A program made the position numbers and the translations under genes. Source: Trematomus loennbergii (Eukaryota > Chordata > Actinopteri > Perciformes > Nototheniidae). Taken from it: 64,000 nucleotides of DNA. Of this stretch, positions 1-11,975 are shown piece by piece. The stretch's first letter is position 1. Each line of letters starts with the position of its first letter. The DNA lies in NCBI GenBank assembly GCA_012861695.1, contig JAAOOA010000002.1:28956304-29020303 (forward strand), written 5' to 3'. The notes beneath the pieces were generated by a model. The model did no database searches. It was not told the origin of the DNA and saw only the letters and a program-made list of their open reading frames with translations.

Positions 1-1061
1 ATTCCATTTAATCGACCTGAGAAGCAGCCTGTGAAAGTAAGGAGCTGAAAACAATATGACACAATAGTGGATTGTTACTGAGAAAAGCTCAACTTGTCTT
101 ATATTCTTAGTTTTTCTTTACAGATATCAAGGATTATTTTAGAGGGAAGGAGGTTTTTCTTTAATGGTTTATCACTAGACAATTACTTTTGGTATTCAAC
201 AAGTTAATTGATTAGTCTTAGAGGGGGGAGTGACTGATCCTACACATTAAGGCTGTTAAGGCCCGGACACACCAAGCCGATTTTGGCCGTCGGTGGGCGT
301 CAGGCCGACGATGAGCGTCGGCACGCCCTACTCAGATTGGTGTGTCCCGCACCGTCGTGTCGTGGTGTAGAAAAACTTGACAAAGGTTTTATTTGAACAA
401 AACTCTGAAGTGTACAGCACAAATCAGTCGTTATGACTAAATGTTTGAACAAATAAATGTCAAATAAACAACTAAGTTTGTGTGTGTGTGTTGCATTCAA
501 AGCCATTGTTTTTATATTACAGTGAAACAGAGACAGTAGAAAAAAATCTACTGTTGTTGAACTGGAGACAAAAGTGTAATTGCAACTTCATTTAGGGTAC
601 CAACAGTTATATATTTATGCAACAGTGTGACATTTACCAAACCTTGTATACTTTTTTTATTCAGCAGATTTCCCAATAAAAAAAAAGAGGTTTATTTTGA
701 CTACGACTTTACAAACAAAAATGAAATTGTCATAACAGCTATGGTGGGTTAATGTGGCTATTAGCACTTTAAGCACACAACTTGTCTTAAATGTTCATTC
801 TGGAAATTATTGAAAAAATGACATGACACACTTAGTAAATAAGCATCAACTATGCTAGCACACATCCCCAGTAAAGTTCCCAGCTCTGGGACTAGCTCGA
901 AGATGAAAAACAATAGATAAGAAAGGCTTGAGTTCCTGAATGTCTCGGTTTCCTACATGTTTGAACCATAAAGGAAAAGGGAGGAAAAAACAATATTAGC
1001 TTTGTAAATAAAAACTACTTTTTCCAAGGATTGCGTCCATGTATGACCTTGCCCTCCAGGA
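1..1061. other. tbrg1 3' UTR and downstream flank with a transposon-end-like patch
   Basis: No coding exon seen. Bases 259-360 carry a GC-rich motif starting GGCCCGGACACACC that looks like one end of a fish DNA transposon; no matching opposite end was found. A short TG run lies near 480-490. Confidence 0.35.
691..696 (-). promoter_or_regulatory. candidate poly(A) signal of tbrg1
   Basis: AATAAA on the minus strand, about 365 nt downstream of the tbrg1 stop. A second AATAAA lies at 656-661. Which one is used cannot be decided here. Confidence 0.4.
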
Positions 1062-4000
1062 TCAGGAGTTGAAATAGGAGGTAGAGGGCTTCATGTTGAT
1101 GGTGGGGGAGGTCAGGTGGTGCTGGTGAGAGGAGCTAGGGGACTGCGGTGCCTGTCCTGAGGAAAGACAAAAGGATCAAAAGTACAAGCATCACAATCAA
1201 TGCAGAGGGATCATCATCAAGCATTAAACAAATACAAGGGTATTAGAAAAGTACTTTGAAATATTCGTCATACTTCTATTTAAAACCTTGCTGTAACTTC
1301 TGTAAAGGTATACTTTTATTATTATTATGCTATTTACATCAGAAGGGCGCTAGGTGGGGAAAGGAGGGTTACTCACACACAAAGTATAACCATAGAATTA
1401 TTGCTCATACATTTTGACAGCAGCTGTCAATAAATAAGACTTGTATTTGTTTTCCCACCAAGGGATTCTTACGTGTGACTTCCTAGCCACTGACCCAGCT
1501 GTTAAACCTGGTTCATATTCAGGATGTTTTAAGGACAGATAGGAACCAGAGTAAGCTGTACTGATTGTACAGCACACGCAATAATCAAGAGCCTTATGAA
1601 TGTAACACAGAAATGACAAAGCATAAGGTCCTCTTAACTACAGTCAAGCTAAAAACATTGCAAACTGATATTTAAGAAACCTGTTATGTGCTCAGTCTTG
1701 ATGCTCTCTACAAAGCCCTGGTGTCTCTGGTAGGCCTCGAAGTTGACGGAGGCATCGTCCTCCGAGAGGCTGTGAGGAACCTGGCCATCACCGGGGCGGC
1801 ACACCTCAAAACGTATCCATCTGTAGCTAAATAAAGAAGATTAAAAAAAGAAAAAAACATATTTTTGGTGACATTTAGACTTTTAGTAGGTATTTTTGTA
1901 CATACTTGTGTAAAATATATTAATGTAGTATGTATTAACCAAGGCTGCGTGTTTCCCCGACCTGAACATTTTACTTACCACTTGTTAATGTATCCTTAGG
2001 AAAAAAAACATGTAATATCAAGGTTTACATGTCACCTAGAAAAATCATCAATATAGGATGTGAAATATATTTAATGTATGTCTTTGTTTGTGAACACTTC
2101 TTTAAACTTACTTCTTCTACACTTACTACAGTAGGTCTTTGTTATAGTGATGAAAAACTAAGGTCAACAAGCCTACTGCTTTACAGCTGAAGCCTACAAT
2201 GTTGTGATGAAACAACTGTCATTCATATTCTTAAATGACATTCTGCATGTTCTGCATGGTGTGTTTCATATTTACTTGCTACATTTGCGTGCTCCAGGAC
2301 AACTCTGGATGAGATTCTGGATGGTTGGGTGTGAGAAGCCGAAGAAATCAGCTCCTGAGGGCATGATGGGCACCACAGACTTGGAACTAAGAAAAGGACA
2401 CGTTGACAGAGTATGATTTCATTCAAAAAGTTATGCCAATAAATCCAAGTCTTTGTGGTAAATGTTGGTACCTGACCGACGCGATGACCTTCAGTAAATT
2501 GGAGTGGCATGTGAGGGCCGAGGTGGCCACGATGGCATTCTGAGGATCTTCTTCAGGCACAATCTCAAACTATGGGGGACAATATCAGATTGCATGTGTC
2601 AGTAAACAAATGTATTCATACCATTTCAAACTGAATGAAACTCAACAACGTAGTAAGTGGCAATTTTCTTGTGGAGACTTGGATCTAAATAATTCAATTC
2701 TTAAATAATGACTATTCATTTTCCTTTATGCTTTTTGGGGTTTTCCCTTTCTTGTAGTGTGTTCTTTAGGTTTTTGTGCATCTGTAACCCTAACACTCAG
2801 GTTATATTGGCTAGCGCTCCAACACATTGTACATGACAGGCTAAGAGGCGGGACATCTCTAAGCAGGTGACCAATCACAACAGAGCCGGCCAGCCAATCT
2901 TTCAGAGCAGACTGGAAACATGTCACAGTAGAGGCACAACATGCAAATATGAACCTGTAAATGAGCATAGTAGGGCCCCTTTAAATACCATTTACATTTG
3001 TGAATGAGGGTCAAAAAGATGGTTATTTGCACTTGGCAAACCTGACTTCAATAAAAAGTGTGTACCTGTGGACCTGCTCCACTATCCTTGATTTGGCAGG
3101 TGTAGAGGCACTGCTGGTCGGGGTTTTTCATGCTGGCAAAGACTCGAGTGCTGCAGAAGCCCACCGGGTAAATGGCACACTCATCATGGAAAAGCATTCT
3201 GTCTGTGATGATCTGGAAATCAGTCAAATGTTTGTATTTGGTGAGTAGTGTCGAATTAAAGAGGCTGTTGAGAGGGTTACTTGAAAATCTACTTAATTTA
3301 AAACAAAAAAAAGTAAGTATTTAAAAAGAAAATGGTAGGATAAAAATAAAGCTTGCATGTGAGTGAAGCCAGAAACTGACCTCTCCCAGGCTGTAGACTG
3401 TTAATCCTCCCAATACGATGGGAAAGACAGGACGCCCAGATGAGTCCAGATGGATGGGCTGCACCAGTTTGCGAGACCCGTCTGCTAGCTTTCTCTTCTT
3501 AGTCATCTTCTTTGGAACTGAAGAAAAAAATAGATCGTATGACATAATGGGCTAACTGTCTGAAAGATAAATGTGGACCATTTCAATGACATTTATTCTC
3601 AATATGCATAGCACTCACATTCCTCTTTTCCATTTTCCTTGCCTCGCTCTTTCCTTTCCTTCTTGGGTTTTTTAAGAGATCCCTCTTCCCCTGTTGACAC
3701 CACTGAGGCCAGGCTATGCCCCCCAGACAGGCCTGAAGCCCCTGAGGTTGAAGCTGCAGGAGGAACAGGTGGATGAGCACTAGAGCTAGGTGTTGGTAGC
3801 ATATCTCCTTCTGTCAAAGACTGGTACTGCAGCAATGACTTCAGTAAGAACCTTGAAATGAAAATTCATACGTTTTTTGTTAAAAGAGATGAAAAGATGA
3901 CACTTACTTCAAGTCCTACTTCTAACAATCACAACAGCACATTCATCGTGTTCAATATTAGAAGAAAAAACAGTCTCGCTGAAGCAGGGTATATGCAGGA

Positions 4001-7000
4001 ATCCTGAAGTCAAATGTAATACCTTTTAAGACCTTTTTTGACCCTTTCCATACATTTTAAGACCTCATCGCCACTTAGAGTTTTAACCGGTTACATTGGC
4101 GACACACTTTACCTCACATTGACTATATACAGTATTGAATGTCCTTCCTCCTTGATCTTCCAACCATTTGGACTCAAACTTGCATTTCCCCATAACGATG
4201 TTATTTAACAACCGGCGTAAACGGAGCTTCGCGCGCTATCAAGCAGTGAGCGTGCGATGTCCTGTTCAGATGACGTCAAATCCAACGGGATGCCATAAAT
4301 AAACTACACAGAATCACACTACACACCTACGCAATGATTACATTCAGGCAGACTGTAGAATAACCTCTTTGGACAATTGATATACTTATTGAAAACAAGC
4401 TACAAAATGTAATACTTGGAAAATTCTGTTTAATACTTTTTAATAGCCTTCATTTTCGCTAAATTGATTTATCAACTTTTTAAGACCCCGCGGACACCCT
4501 GTGAAGACACACATTTTTAAACGTCATGGAAAACATAAGCATAGCTGAAACATATCCGCTCACCTCCGCTCCTCCTTAGCTCTTAGGAACTTCTCTTCTA
4601 AATGGGCGACTTCGTCACAGAGAGCTGCATTCTCCTGTGGAAAAAACTGTATTACAGCAATGAAACTGATCCTGAGAATAACCTAAATAAAAAAAATGAA
4701 ACTGCAGACTATTAACGATTGAAAGGTTCTAACAATGTTTACAATATCATACCAAAAGCCTTAAGCATGCTGTTAAAGACAACACAAAAAACACTCATAG
4801 CTTTCCATGGGTCCACAGTTCACTCACAAATATCATGGCGCGGGCTGCTTTACGTAGTCTGAGGTACTTGAGTCGGTACTTTTCATTTAGTTTTTTCCGT
4901 GGACCCCTCTTCATATTGGTCCTGTGCTCTGGGGAACTGGTGGGGGATGGGAAGGCGTGTGCCGAGGCCCCTGATCCAGAACTGGAGAGGGTGTTGTGCT
5001 GCGGAGAGCCGAGGAAAGACTGCGCAGTGTAGGCCTGCAGAGCCTGCTGCCTCTCCTCGTCCGTCTGTGGGGAAACACAGGACCCAGATGTGTTCATGTG
5101 CACAAGGTGAACCTGAGGCTGATGCTTGTGTGGCCTTAAGGATGATGGATGAAAATACAGACTGACATGTAAACGATAAAATAACACTGATGGAGCTTAC
5201 ATTTAAACTGCTGTATGACAAACAGTGAAAGTAACTTAAACCAAAATGTGCATCTTCAAAACTGAAAAAGATAATATAAAATTGTTTGACTTTGAATTAA
5301 TCTCTAATATGGCTCACAGATCCTGCTGCTGATCAACATTAACCCTGCTCACCTTCAGCCTCTATGGTGAAAGTATTATTACTATAGCAGTTAAACAAAT
5401 ATTGAAGGCTTACTAGTAGTGCAGAGTAATTAAAGTCAGCCCTTATGTCCTTTACAAGCATGTTATTAAAGTAAGCTAATAAATAGCAGATATCCTAGCA
5501 CATTACACCAGCTTATCAGAGTGCCAGATAGCATTAAATATTCGCAACTACCAAGTTAGTTATACAGTTAATCTATATAATCAAACTACAGTTTTGGACC
5601 CAGATCTGGTGTGGACAGTCAGTCACTCACGACCGATAGTCTGGCATAAAAGATTTAATGCAATTTCAGGATCCAATTATTGTTTGGGTTTCGTGTGAAT
5701 TTGGCGATAGTGTCCGATTTAACTCACCAGCAGTGCAAAGACTCCGTTTCTGTTCTCAATCCTCTTGAATCTCCTGCTGCCTTTTTGTGTCTGAAACATA
5801 TAGTGAGACTCAGGCCAATGCACGGGGCTATAATAGCCACATTTTTGTTCCCAAAAGCCCTTTTAGATGAATTTCACCACTATTAGATACAGCAGGTTTA
5901 AGGCTTCTGTATTTGAGCACAGAGCATTGTTTGTTTCGACTGCGGCTCAGAAATGTCGGTCTCTTTTGAAAGTCGTGAAATAAGCCTAAAGAAGCAAGAT
6001 GGCAAAACATGGAGAAAGAAAAGATAGTGGCAGAAATAACAGATGACACATGTACTGTATCGACTGAACTGACACAAATGTTAAATGGAGGTGCACGTCA
6101 TCACACTCAACAGCAGAGGTTGCTGTCAGACTGCCTCTTAAACACCATTCTTACCTCACGGTACATGACTGCCTCCAGACTGGACTTTGCGCTGCCGGGA
6201 AGAAAACAACAAGATAAGCAGAGTCTAATTGTATCAAGTGTTATGGTCTACTCAAAAAATGTATGATTCACGATGTGGATGAACATATGAGCAAATTAGG
6301 CAAACATTTTGTAAAAATAGCGAGGATTACTTGGATTGAACAAGTCCCCTGTCGATGATTCTCTGTTTTATCTCCTTTATGTGCATAGGACGTCCCGCTT
6401 CTTCCAATACAATCTACATCACAGACAGGAGAAGCAACAAAAACATTTACCAAGAAATAATCTCCTAACAGTTGATTGTGGTAAATTGTTTTAGTAACAC
6501 CAAACTGAGTAAATAGTAAATACCTGTGCAGCGTCGAGCCATGTGAGGTTTGGCTTCTCTGCAATGTCACTGGGCGGTTCGCTGCAATAAGACATGGTTT
6601 ATTATCATCCAGTGCAATATTGTATTTTGTAATTATTATTTATTTCTACTTGGAAATCATTACATGTGAAATATGATTATATCAGGATATCAATAAAACC
6701 GCATTACTGAACTACTATGTATATATTTCGAACTTAACATGTGTGATATAGATTATTTTATATTAAATGATTTAAAAAAGGAAAATAAATCAACTCAAAT
6801 TATATAGGTCAAGAATCTAAAAACACTTTTAAATAATGGAATCCCCTCTGATTTGTATAATAATTTCATTATACCTCTTGTATCTGCACGGCTTTCCACT
6901 TGTCATATCAAAACTGCACATATTTTTCTTTTATTCTATTTTATTTGTACGGGCATATCTATATTTCATCTATAATGCACGTAAATATTGCTATATTTCT

Positions 7001-7415
7001 ATGTTATAATAGTTTATCATTGTTTTATTGATGGTCCTTTAAAAAAATCTTCTTTGACTGTGCTTATGTATACAACAAGGCAAATTCCTCGTATGTGTTA
7101 ACCTCCTTGGCATTAAAAACCTGTTTCTGAACTCCCATTTCTGATTTAGTGCGAGCACCAGGGATGCTATTCTGTACTGTAGCAATACCACTATGCAATA
7201 TTAAATATTATTATATCTTATTATCTTATCATATATTTCACAGTGTATATTCTGTATCCAAAAGCAGTTATTCTACACTTTTCTATCTTCTACAACCTCT
7301 CCAGAGTTTCAGCGGCCCCAGATAGACTTGCAATGCTGTCCAGCGCAGGAAACAGAGAGTAGCTCCCCTGCCCATCAGCCTCCATCTCAGATTCAAACGT
7401 GTTGAGTGAATCCAT
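1062..7415 (-). CDS. tbrg1: TBRG1 (transforming growth factor beta regulator 1 / NIAM), 14 coding exons
   Basis: Nuclear regulator known in mammals as NIAM, an interactor of ARF and MDM2. Exons read on the minus strand: 7415-7297, 6581-6524, 6413-6331, 6191-6155, 5790-5728, 5064-4828, 4634-4564, 3851-3619, 3517-3381, 3212-3066, 2569-2472, 2386-2276, 1826-1681, 1156-1062. All junctions are GT-AG and the sum is 1635 nt (544 aa plus stop) with no frame break. Residues about 52-121 form a HARE-HTH-like winged helix (TWLDAAQIVLEEAGRPM, then GVFALL). About 185-222 is a basic/coiled-coil segment (KYRLKYLRLRKAARAMIF, LEEKFLRAKEERR). FYRN follows (PVFPIVLGGLTVYSLGE, IYPVGFCSTRVFASM), then FYRC (FEIVPEEDPQNAIV, GADFFGFSHPTIQNLIQSCPGARKC). 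The mammalian protein starts near the basic segment, so the N-terminal module is unusual. The start is the first ATG after the splice acceptor at 7430. Confidence 0.94.
2728..2990. repeat. MITE-like repeat, truncated copy (GGGCCCCTTT family)
   Basis: Lies in a tbrg1 intron. It shares blocks in the same order with the fuller copy at 32968-33365: ATGCTTTTTGGGGTTTTCCC, the TTGGCTAGCGCTCCAACACA region, and the end block GGGCCCCTTT. The left terminus is eroded. This is a multi-copy interspersed repeat by self-comparison; the family name is not determined. Confidence 0.6.
3980..4506. mobile_element. non-autonomous DNA transposon (CAGGGT...ACCCTG ends)
   Basis: In a tbrg1 intron. The element body is 3985-4501 with short inverted ends (CAGGGT and ACCCTG), flanked by the direct repeat TGAAG at 3980-3984 and 4502-4506. 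Internal TTTTAAGACC motifs near both ends point inward. No transposase reading frame. hAT-like ends are possible, but the five-base duplication is shorter than the eight usual for hAT, so no superfamily is assigned. Confidence 0.55.
6880..7155. repeat. LINE/SINE 3'-tail-like fragment
   Basis: Intronic in tbrg1. The segment contains AACAAGGCAAATTCCTCGTA followed by TTGGCATTAAAAACCTGTTT, a tail motif common at the 3' ends of fish retroposons. There is no coding remnant. A related tail lies near 13430-13640. Confidence 0.45.
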
Positions 7416-7483
7416 AGGAGACGGGGACACTGTGAAGACAAAAACATGAAAAAAATATCATCTGTCTGCAGGTAACTCGCCAG

Positions 7484-7895
7484 AGGTGGGAAGGAACTTG
7501 GTACACTTACTCAAGTACTGTACTTAAGCACACTTTTCAGAAACCTGTAATTTACTGAATGTTTTGCTACTTCTTATTTCTACTCCACTACAATTCAGAC
7601 GTAAATTGTGTACTTTAACTCCACTACATTTATTTAATACCTTTAGTTGCTTTGCAGATTTTGATTAATAATGTGAAACACAAAAAACACATACAAAGGA
7701 CTTTAGTTATACCTGGATAACATCACAAGCTATCCTTTAGTTAGGTAAATAAATCTAGGACTAGTACTTTTGGTACTTTAAGTATATTTTGATGCTAATA
7801 TTGGTGTAATTGTAGGCTACTTGTAACAGAGTATTCCTACACTCTGGTACTTCTACGTTTTTAAGTACAAGATCTGAGTACTTCTCCCATCTATG
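7484..7895. repeat. MITE of the CAAGTACT / AGTACTTCT family, copy 1
   Basis: Left end AGAGGTGGGAAGGAACTT and right end GAGTACTTCTCCCATCT are roughly inverted. The interior has CTCAAGTACTGTACTTAAG and CTCCACTACA blocks. The same pattern recurs at 46313-46775, with degraded or partial copies near 40605, 59310 and 60940. It sits just inside the 5' side of tbrg1. Confidence 0.6.
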
Positions 7896-8035
7896 AAGCC
7901 AGGCAGAATAACATTAGCGACAAGGGAACACACGCACACATCTGCAAATAGTGTAGCTAAGACATGCTAATAGATGCTCATAGATGCTAATAACGTTACT
8001 ACAACATAATCGCTTATTTAGAATAAATACACACC

Positions 8036-8150
8036 TCAGTGAATCTGCAGCAAATCCGCAAACCCACTCCTTTCAGTTTGTGCTCACGTTTGTTTGTGTC
8101 CGGGTGTCAACCGGAACCTTCAGGCGCCCTCATCGTATTGTTTACAGCCA
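8036..8150 (-). other. candidate tbrg1 5' UTR exon and promoter area
   Basis: The first coding exon of tbrg1 has a splice acceptor 14 nt upstream of the ATG, so a non-coding first exon must lie upstream. A good donor (exon ending CACTGAG, then GTGTGT) lies at 8035/8036 on the minus strand, next to a relatively CpG-rich stretch. The transcription start is not visible, so the upper limit is a guess. Confidence 0.35.
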
Positions 8151-8490
8151 TATTGTCTAAATACTAGCATTATCACTTAGCAGCAGCTTCCGTAGAAATG
8201 CAATACCCTATGGAAATGTAAACAGATGAAAGATCTGAAGTATGGTTTTAAAACGCCGTTATCAACGTGATAGAGGAACATAAATCGGTGGCTGCCGGAC
8301 ATTATTCTGGGAAACATTTCTCAACCGGACATCCGGTTTAAATTTGGATAACAAAATAATTTAAACAAATATCGTTTTTTCTTTCATTTGCTCCATGTTT
8401 TCTTGGCATTGAAAAATTACCTAAAATAATGTTCTGATAAATATTTTTAAATAACTGAAATGTATAAGTTCATTAAAGGGCCAGTGTATA

Positions 8491-10672
8491 GAGTGGCGAA
8501 GTCCCTCCCCTTCCGGTGGACCTCCATGGGACCTTGGCTGCGTTTCACTTCTCTTATTTTTCATTTCCTCGCTCCTCGGTCTCGGTCTCACGGAAGTTGA
8601 TTTGTCTGCGCCATCTTGAGTAGCGTCCCAATGGCCTTATTTTTGCCGGAGGACCGAGGAGCGAGGAGCGAGGAGCGATAATGGAGGAGCTATAATCGAG
8701 GAACCACCAGACCATCCTTCGATGAAATCCTCAGATACTCGCCCGCCCCTTACTGTGTATCGCTCACTGATTGGACGATGCAGCGCATGCACTGATCTGA
8801 TGCTTCTTGACATGAGAGCAGTTTCCCAGCGGAGTGAAGAAAACACATGCAACTCACGGGACTCACTCCTCAGTTTATACTGTGTTTTGTTTCAATGAAT
8901 GCATCATTCAGTTACAAATATGTGATATATCTGAACAACAAAGTGGTCAAAAATCATTTTATTCATTTATTGGAAACATTTTCATGATCGTTTTTTCGTT
9001 TTACATTTTCATTTATTGTCATTTCCATTCAGTCAGTCATTAAGTGCTATTTAAAATGTTGATTTGCTACATATCCAAACAAACAAACAAAGTGTGCAAT
9101 CCAATGAATGTTAATCTAACTGGGTTTTGATAGATAACATATCTCTTTTTCTTCTCTCAATTCTTTTATTTCTATTGTGCACTCTAATCAATATTAATCT
9201 AACTATTGTTCGTTTATACATTTTAAGAATGGCGTTTATCTTTTTTGAGAATGAGTTCTTATTTGATTTAATTTATTTGGGTCTACAAAGATGATACAAA
9301 TGTTTGTGTCAGTAAATGTGTAACAGAGGCGGGGGTGTTTGTGAAAATAACGGGGACAGAGCTGCTGTCAGACGAACAGCTGTGCAGCGTCATCACAAAC
9401 GGACGTCGCTTCACGTGACGCTCCGGAGGAAACAACGTCCCATTGCTCTTAAAACTCATTTCCCTGCTTCTCGTGGTTTCCTTGCGTCTCTCCATGCTTC
9501 CCTGGTGGGAGGGACTAGTCACAGGGAAACGACGCAAGTGAGGGACGCAAGGAATCCATTTAACCGAAGTGAAACGCAGCCCTTATTTCGGAAAAATTAT
9601 GCATTGAAGTCAATGGGGAGAGAAAACTTATCTTTCGAGCCCGTTTGAATTGTGCCACGAATTACACATATGATGTTTGTCAATTTAAAAGATAATTTTG
9701 CAAGTCAAAAAAAAAAAAATGTGTCGTAAAACTGTGAAGTAACACATTTGTTTGTGTGAAACGCTCAATGAACTACATCTCTGGTCAACAACACACGTCA
9801 CCAAGATGGCCGTCACTACTGTCTTGTCAACAAAACTATTGACTATCCTCACTATCACCACAATGAAACACGTCCTGAAGAATGTCATGCAAAGCTGCCT
9901 GCCTGCCTTCCTTTGATTCTCTCTGAACTGCCTGGTCGTTTTAATGTTTAATGTCAACCATTTGTGCAGATAGCATGAAGTAGAGAAGATCGCCGATGCT
10001 AACGTTAGCGTTAGCATTTCCCCCCGGGCTTAAATGGTGTATTATAGAATGATCACACCGGTGACAGTACTATTCAAAGGGTTCACGAAATATGACTACT
10101 ACTCTTACTATTAACATTTTGGGTTACTTAATGTTACTTCATGTTAAGGCTAATAAAAATGACAAGGCTGTAATGCTAACTAACGTGCTAGCTACTAGCT
10201 AGGTAGCTAACTTGATCAAGCCACTCCTGGTCCTTTCATCAGACGGGAAGCAAAAAACGAGCAAGACCCATTGCTGGTATAATAACAACCTGGTACTAAG
10301 CACACAGGCATCTTGTTAAAGTTATCTTATCTTAGCCAGCGCCATATAGATAGATTATATCTATATTGCGCTGATCTTAGGTATCTGAATGGTGGAGGAA
10401 AACAATTGTGACATCACTTACGCGACTCTGGGATTTGTAGTCTTTCTAGTTGCGTATTTTTCATAGTCTTATATTTCAACAGTTTTACGACAAACTGTGA
10501 CTTTTTGACATGGAAATGATTTTTTAAGATTGACAAACATCATATGTGTAATTCATGGCACAATTCAAACGGGATCGAAAGATAAGTTTTCTCTCTCCAT
10601 TGACTTCAATGCATCATTTTTCCGAAATAAGGTCCCATTACCCGGAAGTAAGTGGGCGTGACTTCGCCACTC
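8491..10672. mobile_element. long-TIR non-autonomous transposon, copy 1 (interrupted)
   Basis: Starts GAGTGGCGAAGTC and ends GACTTCGCCACTC, with inverted arms of roughly 200 bp (the blocks around TCAATGGGGAGAG and CATATGATGTTTGTCAAT recur inverted near 10500-10650). Flanked by TATA at 8487-8490 and 10673-10676. Removing the inserted element at 8536-9581 leaves about 1133 bp, nearly the length of the uninterrupted copy at 35519-36649, which confirms both boundaries. No transposase frame. Confidence 0.8.
8536..9581. mobile_element. nested non-autonomous element with 15-bp perfect TIRs
   Basis: Begins GGCTGCGTTTCACTT and ends AAGTGAAACGCAGCC, a perfect 15-bp inverted pair, with CTT duplicated on both sides (8533-8535 and 9582-9584). 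The empty site is readable in the paralogous copy near 35560, so the insertion is directly demonstrated. The three-base duplication fits PIF/Harbinger-type chemistry, although CTT is not its usual target. No transposase found; the 1046-bp body has GAGGAGCGAGGAGCG runs. Confidence 0.8.
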
Positions 10673-10676
10673 TATA

Positions 10677-11031
10677 GAGTGGCGAAGTCACGCCCATCTA
10701 CTTCCGCCCCATGTGTTTTATGTTTCATGTGTTTATATATATCTATGGTAGTGACGGCCATCTTGGTGACGTGTGTTGTTCTGTGAGACCAGAGATGTAG
10801 TTCATTGAGCGTTTACACAAACAAATGTGTTACTTCACAGTTTTACGACACATTTTTTTTTTTTTACTTGCAAAATTATCTTTTAAATTGACAAACATCA
10901 TATGTGTAATTCGTGGCACAATTCAAACGGGATCGAAAGATAATCTTTCTCTCTCCATTGACTTCAATACATAATTTTTCCGAAATAAGGTCCCATGGAG
11001 GTCCACCGGAAGGGGAGGGACTTCGCCACTC
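10677..11031. mobile_element. long-TIR transposon, copy 2 (internally deleted)
   Basis: Directly abuts copy 1, sharing the TATA at 10673-10676, and ends GACTTCGCCACTC followed by TATT. It keeps both terminal regions of the family but lacks most of the interior (355 bp against about 1131 bp). Its right end is the exact inverse of the left end of copy 1 over about 45 bp. Confidence 0.75.
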
Positions 11032-11502
11032 TATTGAGAGGAGAAATATCCTAGCACTAAAGAAGGAAGTAGGCCTACAAATATTACTTTATTTAGAAAG
11101 ATGTTATGAGGAAATTAATCGGATCAATCAACGTATTTTTACTGATGAGCATTAGTCAACAATAACACATCTAATATTCATATCATACCTTTTTTTTGCA
11201 ATAGAAAAACAAGGAGGGTACATGAATCCTAGTGGAAGCAAAAGGGACATTCGTCGACAGAAAACAAGTATAAACATTGGTTTGGACTTTCCTAAATGGT
11301 TATCACTGATGATGGACAAGTGTCCTCAGAAGTAGCCTGTTTTCAGCTGGATAGGTAATGTTAATTCATACTACTGATGTTTTTTAGAAGCTTAAGGAAA
11401 AACGTGGACCACAACACTTAAAGGTCCCATGTCATGGCCATTTCTACTGATCATAATTCCATTGTTGAGGTCTACTAGAATAGATTTATATTGTGCAATT
11501 TC

Positions 11503-11975
11503 CAAACTGTTACGTTCCTTACTGGGCTAGGGGAACCAGAAGGAAGTAACAACATATGAAAAGACCAGGAGAGAGAAAAAAGGAGAGGAAACTGAGATAT
11601 AAAGCCACAAAGTGATCTTTTAATTAATAAAAGAAAAGGAGGCTCACCAGCCAATTTGCAAACTAACGACAAACCAAAACAACTTTCTCATAAAAGAAAG
11701 CGACAACAGTAAACCAAGACACTACTCAGAACTTCTACAAGTTGCACGTCCCACGTAGACAACAACAAAACACTACACTGCTGCACAGATCACCCACTGC
11801 CATCCATGCAGCTCACAGGAGAAGGAGAGAGACCACTGCAGCCTTCCTCAGGTCCTATATGGAGGCCCTGATTGGGGATTGGGAGCACCTGGGGGAGAGG
11901 CTGCACCTGGAGGCAATCAGAGAGAGAGACACACACAAGCACACACAAGCACCAACTGCGGCACGTAACACAAAC
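11503..11975. mobile_element. solo LTR of a retrotransposon
   Basis: Body 11508-11970 (463 bp) begins TGTTACG and ends CGTAACA, with a 5-bp direct duplication CAAAC at 11503-11507 and 11971-11975. A TATAAA near 11600 and AATAAA near 11627 lie in the order expected of an LTR. No internal retroelement sequence remains. A five-base duplication fits Gypsy-type integration. It sits inside an older repeat that starts near 11419 (AAAGGTCCCATGTCATGG) and resumes after 11975. Confidence 0.75.

Noticed and set aside
9685..10017. 110-codon minus-strand frame
   Set aside because: Falls inside copy 1 of the long-TIR element and is not conserved as a frame in copy 3.
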